A stretch of 35,678 nt of DNA, taken from assembly GCF_016632335.1 (NCBI RefSeq), contig NZ_JAEPBG010000031.1:1-35678 (forward strand), written 5' to 3'. The notes under the pieces were generated by a model. The model was not told the DNA's origin. It was given only the letters and a program-made list of their open reading frames with translations, and did no database searches. The position numbers and the translations under genes were made by a program. How positions within the stretch are numbered: position 1 is the stretch's first letter; every line of letters starts with the position of its first letter. Shown piece after piece: positions 31,102-35,678 of this stretch. Source of the stretch: Noviherbaspirillum pedocola (lineage in GTDB: Bacteria; Pseudomonadota; Gammaproteobacteria; Burkholderiales; Burkholderiaceae_D).

Positions 31102-33999
31102 TCACTCCTCGTGCTGCTGCGGCACCAGCGCCAGCAGATCCAGCGGCTGCAGTCCCGCCAGATCCTGCTCGGCATTGCCGGCAAAGGCGGCGCGGCTGGG
31201 CATGCGGTCCTTCAGGTAGGCACGGGCAACCATCTTCAGCGCTTCCTCGGTGCAGTTGAGCACGCCTTGGCGGAAGGCCTGGCGGATCTCTTTAGTGACC
31301 CCGAGCAGCTGCATCTGCCACGATTGCATCGCCTCATGGAAGGGCGTCTGCGGACGGTCGAGTTCGCCGATGACGCCGATGATGGCTTCCTCGATATGCT
31401 CGCGCTGCAGCGGCGTCTCCAGTACCCAATCGATCGCGCGCTCGAAGTCGCGATAGGTGCCGGCCAGCCGCGGGTCGCGATACGACAGCATCGTGAGCAC
31501 GCCGGATTGCGGCGAATAGCGGGCGCGGCCGCCATAGGCTCCGCCTTCCTCGCGCAGCGCCTGGTGCAGCACGCCATTGGTCAGGAGGTTGGCCAGCACC
31601 GCGAGCGTCGGCGCATCCGGATGGCCCAGGCGCACGGTCGGCCAGCTCGCGAAGCAGTGGTTCACCTGCGCCGGCGCGACCAGGGCTACCTGAGCCAGCG
31701 ATGGCGTGTCGGCCTGCGCCGTAGCGCCGTGGCGCGTGGCAAAGCCGTCTGCGCCCGGCACATCGATGGCTTCGGCAAGCCGGCGTCCATCCTCGCCTTC
31801 GCCGGCGCCAATGATGCGCACCGGGCAGGCCAGAATGCGCTGGTGCAGCGCTTCGAGTTGCCGGCTGATTTCGGCCAGACCTTCTTCGCTTTCGATGTTC
31901 TGCGCCAGGTCCGCATAGAAGCGCAGCGCATCCACGCCTTCGACCGCATTCTGGAAACGCTTGCGCGGCGACAGCGGCAGCTCGGCGGTGATCGCCGCGT
32001 ACTGGTCGCCATGCTCGGCAATGCTTTGCGCCTGGTTCTGTACGATGCTGTCGATCAGGAAAGAGATGCGCTCGTCTTCATCGAAGCGCGGCGCGCGCAC
32101 CGATTCCGACAGCAGCGCGGCGATGCCCTGCGCCTCCTCGCGCACATTCTTCGATGCGAACGACAGGCGGATCAGCAACGCCGGGCTCTCGCCCTCCGGC
32201 GCGACGCGTTCCTGCGCATCGAGATCGACCGCGAACGTGGGCGCAAGCTGCTGGCGCCATGCCGCGGCCGCAGCAAAGTCGCGATCGCCGACGCCGAGGT
32301 CGGGCAGCAGCGCGGCGTACAGGTCCAGCCATGGCCAGTCCGACGCCGGCAGCGCCGACAGGTCATACACCACGCGGCCGTAGCAAACCCCATTCGAGGC
32401 GATCGCCAGCGCAAGGCGTGTTCCGTCCGCCTGCGGCAGTGCATACAGCGGGCGCGGCGCCGGGCTGACATCTTCGGGACGGATGCGCGGCAGCAGCGCA
32501 TTGTTCGCCGGCTGGCGCTGGCGCGCGAGCAGCGTTGCCGCGTCGGCGGCGATGCGCTCGCGCTCTTCCATCGTCAGCGCGCGCTCGCGCTCGGCCAGGC
32601 GCTGATTCTCGATTTCCTGGCGCGCTTCGAAATAGCGGGCGTCGGGAATGGTGGTGGTCGTCAGCAGCGTCGGCGCTTCCAGCAGGCGCCGGACCATGGA
32701 AGTGAAGAATGCCGGATCGCGGATCTCCGCTTCGAGCCGCTCGAAGGCGGGCTCGCTGTCGAAGGCCGCCATCACATCGCCGCCAGCCATTTCGAACGGC
32801 AGCGCCTGCAGCAGCTTGCGCATGCCATAGGGCAGATGTCCGCCCTGGATTTCTCGCTGATGAAAGCGCAGATTGCGCAGGGCCGCCTGCAACACTTCCT
32901 GCGGCACCCCTTCCTCGGCAGTGCGCTCCAGCGCCTCCCAGATGCGATTGCGCGCCAGCGTAGTCTGCTCCATCGTCAAGCCTTCCATTCCGAGATGGAA
33001 CACCATCTGCCGGTGTCCCGAGTCCAGGCCGTTGAAGGCGGAAGGGCGGCCATAGCCCGCGCTTTCCATGGCCTGCATGAGCGGCGCCGAGGAGTCGCCC
33101 ACCAGCCCGGACTCGAGCAGGTGCGCGCTGTAGTAGGCAAAGGCATCACTGCTTTCCTCCAGCAGCCAGGCCAGCTGGATGCCGTGCTCGTCCTGACGTG
33201 CGGTGGGCGAGGGCAGATGCAGCTGCTGCTCGCGCGGCCGGTCCCAGTAGGAAGCGAGCTCGGGCATGCGGCGCGGCGCGAAGCCGTCCAGCTTGTTCAG
33301 CACATGCTCGTTGATCACTTCCTGCACCCGGGCCGGATCGATGCGGCCCGAGGTCATGAATATGGCTTGCGACGGATGGTAGTGACTGGCGTGGAACTCG
33401 ATCAGGTCCTGGTGGCCGAGCGAAGGAATATGCAGCGGATCGCCACCGGATTCGACTTCATAGGTGGTGCCGGAGAACAGCACTGTGTCCATGCCCTGGG
33501 CGAGCGCGCGCATTGGATCGGCGAACGCGCCCTTCATTTCATTGAATACCACGCCGCCATAGCCGAGCTTTCCTTCTTCAAGCGTATGTCGCCAGCCCTC
33601 CTGCAGGAAATCGAGATAGTCCAGGCGCGGAAAGAAGGCGGCATCGAGATAGACGCCGAGCAGATTGAAGAAATCGGCGTCGCTGGTGCTGGCGAACGGG
33701 TACACGGTGCGGTCCGGATAGGTCATCGCATTCATGTAAGTCGCGGTGGAGCGGCGCAGCATCGAGAAGAACGGGTCGCGAACCGGATAGCGCGCTGAAC
33801 CGCATAGCGCCAGGTGTTCGAGGATGTGGGCGCGGCCGTCGCTCTTGTCGGGCACCGTCGGGAAGGCGACCAGGAACACCATTTCCGGGTCATCGGTTTC
33901 CAGGTGAATGTGGCGCGCGCCGCTGGCCGGATGCTGGTACTCCTTCAAGGTCGCATTCATCGCCTTGATGTTGCGTACGCGTTGCTCGATAAAACTCAT
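31102..33999 (-). CDS. M16C family zinc metalloprotease (insulinase/presequence-protease-like)
   Basis: The 965-residue protease has the length usual for one-chain M16C enzymes, which form a closed chamber and degrade peptides. The inverted zinc motif HILEH (His58, Glu61, His62) lies in VPDKSDGRAHILEHLALCGS. The distal Glu ligand is in GGVVFNEMKGAFADP. YMNAMTYPDRTVYPFASTSD is characteristic of the PreP/Cym1 branch. The C-terminal, inactive half contains LANLLTNGVLHQALREEGGA and the Arg/Tyr loop RARYSPQSGVLTMLSYRDPR. There is no signal peptide, so it is likely cytoplasmic. The start (MSFIEQRVRN) agrees with the family; the upstream extension does not look coding. It is monocistronic, flanked by a repeat and an alcohol dehydrogenase gene. 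Confidence 0.9.
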   Translation of the reverse strand: MSFIEQRVRNIKAMNATLKEYQHPASGARHIHLETDDPEMVFLVAFPTVPDKSDGRAHILEHLALCGSARYPVRDPFFSMLRRSTATYMNAMTYPDRTVYPFASTSDADFFNLLGVYLDAAFFPRLDYLDFLQEGWRHTLEEGKLGYGGVVFNEMKGAFADPMRALAQGMDTVLFSGTTYEVESGGDPLHIPSLGHQDLIEFHASHYHPSQAIFMTSGRIDPARVQEVINEHVLNKLDGFAPRRMPELASYWDRPREQQLHLPSPTARQDEHGIQLAWLLEESSDAFAYYSAHLLESGLVGDSSAPLMQAMESAGYGRPSAFNGLDSGHRQMVFHLGMEGLTMEQTTLARNRIWEALERTAEEGVPQEVLQAALRNLRFHQREIQGGHLPYGMRKLLQALPFEMAGGDVMAAFDSEPAFERLEAEIRDPAFFTSMVRRLLEAPTLLTTTTIPDARYFEARQEIENQRLAERERALTMEERERIAADAATLLARQRQPANNALLPRIRPEDVSPAPRPLYALPQADGTRLALAIASNGVCYGRVVYDLSALPASDWPWLDLYAALLPDLGVGDRDFAAAAAWRQQLAPTFAVDLDAQERVAPEGESPALLIRLSFASKNVREEAQGIAALLSESVRAPRFDEDERISFLIDSIVQNQAQSIAEHGDQYAAITAELPLSPRKRFQNAVEGVDALRFYADLAQNIESEEGLAEISRQLEALHQRILACPVRIIGAGEGEDGRRLAEAIDVPGADGFATRHGATAQADTPSLAQVALVAPAQVNHCFASWPTVRLGHPDAPTLAVLANLLTNGVLHQALREEGGAYGGRARYSPQSGVLTMLSYRDPRLAGTYRDFERAIDWVLETPLQREHIEEAIIGVIGELDRPQTPFHEAMQSWQMQLLGVTKEIRQAFRQGVLNCTEEALKMVARAYLKDRMPSRAAFAGNAEQDLAGLQPLDLLALVPQQHEE

Positions 34000-34120
34000 C
34001 GTCGGTTCCAGGTGAGAAAAATGGTCCCAGCATGCTACTGGATATCCGGCAGCACTGCCGGGCGGCACGCGTGCGCTTTGCTTGCAGCCATGCCGGCGTC
34101 GCGGCATGGCTGGTGCGGCG

Positions 34121-35230
34121 TCAGTCGAAGAGGATCACGCCACGGGCATTGCGACCGGCGCTCAGGTCGGCGAAGGCCTGGGGCGCCTCGTCGATGCGAT
34201 AAGTGCGGGTGATCAATTCATCCAGCTTAAGCCGATGGCTGCGATACAGGCCGATCAGGCGCGGAAAGTCCTGGCGCGGACGTGCTGAGCCGAAATAGCT
34301 GCCGGTCAGCGTCTTTTCGCCGAAGGTCAGTGTCGCAGTGCGAATCGAGGTCATGTCCTTTGGACTGGCAACGCCAACGACCACTGCCTTGCCGCCCTTG
34401 CCGAGCACGCCATAGGCTTGGGCTGCGATTTCGCCGAGTCCTACGCATTCGAAGGCGTAATCCGCGCCGCCTTCGGTGAGCTTGATGATGCTCTTGACCG
34501 GGTTCTCCTCGTTTTTGCTGTTGATAACGTGGGTTGCGCCGAACTGGCGCGCCATCTCGAGCTTAGCGTCCGAAGTGTCGACGGCGACGATCATGCGCGC
34601 GCCGGCGATAGCGCAGCCCTGGACTGCGTTAAGGCCGACGCCACCGCAGCCGAACACGACGGCGATCGAGCCGGGCTCTACCTGTGCGGTGTTGACCGCT
34701 GCGCCTACGCCGGTCATCACGCCGCAGCCTATCAACGCGGCCTTGTCCAGCGGCATCTGCTGATCGATTTTCACCACATTGTCGACGTGCAGCGTCGCGT
34801 ATTCGGCCATTACGCCGCAGCCGGAGAAAATGTTCAGCGGCTTGCCGGTGGCGTCGCGCGTGCGCAGGCTTCCGTCGGGCAGGGTGGTCGCGGCTTTTGC
34901 GGCCTGGTCGCAAAGCTGAGGACGGCCAGTCTGGCAATAGCGGCACTTGCCGCACATGCTGACGAAGGAGCTGACGACATGGTCGCCTACCTTGTATTCG
35001 CTCACGCCATCGCCAACGGCAATGATTACCCCGGCGCCTTCGTGACCCAGGATGACTGGCGTCGGGAATGGGATCGTGCCATTCGTCGCCGAGAGATCGC
35101 TGTGACAAACGCCGCATGCGGCAAGCTTGATCATCACCTCGCCGCGTTGTGGCGGGTCGATAAGAATCTCTTCGACCACCACCGGCTGATTAACCTCACG
35201 GCAGACGACTGCTTTTGCCTTTTGCTGCAT
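34121..35230 (-). CDS. Zinc-dependent alcohol dehydrogenase
   Basis: This 369-residue medium-chain dehydrogenase oxidises alcohols with NAD. The catalytic zinc site is visible in AACGVCHSDLSATNG (Cys) and ILGHEGAGVI (His, Glu), with the second Cys probably in LIGCGVMTGVGA. The structural zinc site is intact (MCGKCRYCQTGRPQLC). The nucleotide-binding motif is VVFGCGGVGLNAVQG, followed by IVAVDTSDAKLEMA with the acidic residue typical of NAD preference. The start has an AAGGAGGAG site. It may serve aromatic or aliphatic alcohol turnover, but nothing in the context fixes the substrate. Confidence 0.9.
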   Translation of the reverse strand: MQQKAKAVVCREVNQPVVVEEILIDPPQRGEVMIKLAACGVCHSDLSATNGTIPFPTPVILGHEGAGVIIAVGDGVSEYKVGDHVVSSFVSMCGKCRYCQTGRPQLCDQAAKAATTLPDGSLRTRDATGKPLNIFSGCGVMAEYATLHVDNVVKIDQQMPLDKAALIGCGVMTGVGAAVNTAQVEPGSIAVVFGCGGVGLNAVQGCAIAGARMIVAVDTSDAKLEMARQFGATHVINSKNEENPVKSIIKLTEGGADYAFECVGLGEIAAQAYGVLGKGGKAVVVGVASPKDMTSIRTATLTFGEKTLTGSYFGSARPRQDFPRLIGLYRSHRLKLDELITRTYRIDEAPQAFADLSAGRNARGVILFD

Positions 35231-35383
35231 GTTCTCCTCCTTCCGCTGAGCGGATTGGTGATGCCTATTGATTAATGAATGAATGGCTTCGGGTTTTTAC
35301 CTGATGATGTACGCGCTCGGCAAGGGCGCGGCTGACAGCGACCCATTTCCGCATTGCTTATCCAGTGCTGCTGCAACCCCGGC

Positions 35384-35443
35384 AAAAAACGTGTTTTTAT
35401 GCTCGAAGACCTCTTGGCGTGGCGCGAAGTTCTGCAGTATGAT
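35384..35443 (+). promoter_or_regulatory. Upstream rRNA promoter (P1) with AT-rich element
   Basis: TTGGCG (35414-35419) and TATGAT (35438-35443) are 18 bases apart. An A/T-rich stretch at 35384-35399 (AAAAAACGTGTTTTTA) just upstream resembles an UP element that binds the alpha subunit of RNA polymerase. Confidence 0.5.
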
Positions 35444-35529
35444 TGCGCCCCTGTTCAGCGGGGCCGGGGATTAATTCCGGAGTTGCTGAAACAGGTTCCG
35501 GAGACGGAATCGAGTGCGAAGAAAAGCAC

Positions 35530-35558
35530 TTGACGACGATAATGGAACACAGCATAAT
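35530..35558 (+). promoter_or_regulatory. Main rRNA promoter (P2)
   Basis: TTGACG (35530-35535) and CATAAT (35553-35558) are 17 bases apart, close to the sigma-70 ideal. The position, about 75 bases before boxA, suits the principal promoter of a Burkholderiales ribosomal RNA operon. Confidence 0.65.
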
Positions 35559-35678
35559 CTCGCTTCTCTGCTGCTGACGAACACGACGCTTCGCAGCGCT
35601 GACCGAAAGGTCGGGGCAGACAGGATTCAGTTCTTTAACAAGCAACAGCCGATAAGTGTGGGCACGATATCAGATGCG
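35559..35678 (+). ncRNA. Leader of a ribosomal RNA operon with boxA
   Basis: A short hairpin with a GAAA loop (GACC/GGTC, 35601-35612) precedes a boxA-like antitermination site, GTTCTTTAACA (35630-35640). It is followed by the AACAGCCGATAAGTGTGGGC block found before 16S rRNA in Burkholderiales. The 16S gene should begin soon after the window ends. Confidence 0.75.

Noticed and set aside
31111-33798. 895-codon open frame on the plus strand opposite the M16 protease
   Set aside because: It is the antisense shadow of a gene with a clear zinc motif and family length; its composition is that of a shadow frame.

Overview
The window looks like a chromosomal segment of a high-GC betaproteobacterium, most likely Burkholderiales and plausibly Oxalobacteraceae. 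The evidence is the codon use, the families present (TorF-type porin, MHS and ACS transporters, secreted tannase/feruloyl esterases, ModABC) and the right end, which carries a ribosomal RNA operon leader with tandem promoters and a boxA just before the 16S gene. The 16S gene itself lies outside.

Layout. Positions 1-773 are poorly coding and may be decayed. Positions 774-4354 hold a small secreted Cys/His protein, an outer-membrane barrel, and a zinc/manganese-type ABC binding protein and permease with no ATPase gene. A lipoprotein tannase/feruloyl esterase follows on the minus strand (4472-6265). Positions 6453-11377, all minus strand, hold two ECF sigma factor groups: sigma, DUF4142 protein and cupredoxin; then an overlapping four-gene operon of sigma, anti-sigma, subtilisin-like lipoprotein protease and TorF-like porin. 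Positions 11625-16414, plus strand, hold a TIGR03118 protein, a duplicated-domain secreted protein, a His-rich protein, cytochrome b561, an MCE (MlaD-like) protein and a PqiC-like lipoprotein whose two ends have been altered. Positions 16552-19601 hold an alpha/beta hydrolase, a small Lys-rich secreted protein, a lone receiver domain and an aldo/keto reductase.

Positions 19725-27069 look like an aromatic-ester or organic-acid utilisation locus: a secreted argininosuccinate-lyase-like protein, a second tannase-family lipoprotein, a divergent LysR regulator, an ACS-type MFS transporter and a sodium:solute symporter. An MHS-type transporter (27412-28725) ends at a clear terminator. modABC (28874-30990) follows with a ModE-type operator. 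Then come a large M16C metalloprotease, a zinc alcohol dehydrogenase and the rRNA leader.

The main leads are: (1) an anti-sigma factor whose periplasmic tail resembles a subtilisin prodomain, encoded directly before a subtilisin-like protease; (2) a 124-bp MITE-like element at the 5' end of the PqiC gene and an antisense ECF sigma fragment at its 3' end; (3) a tannase-family esterase that has lost both cysteines of the CS-D-HC motif together; (4) an exported lyase with the usual Thr-His of its active site replaced by Thr-Asn. All function calls come from reading motifs; no database search was run.
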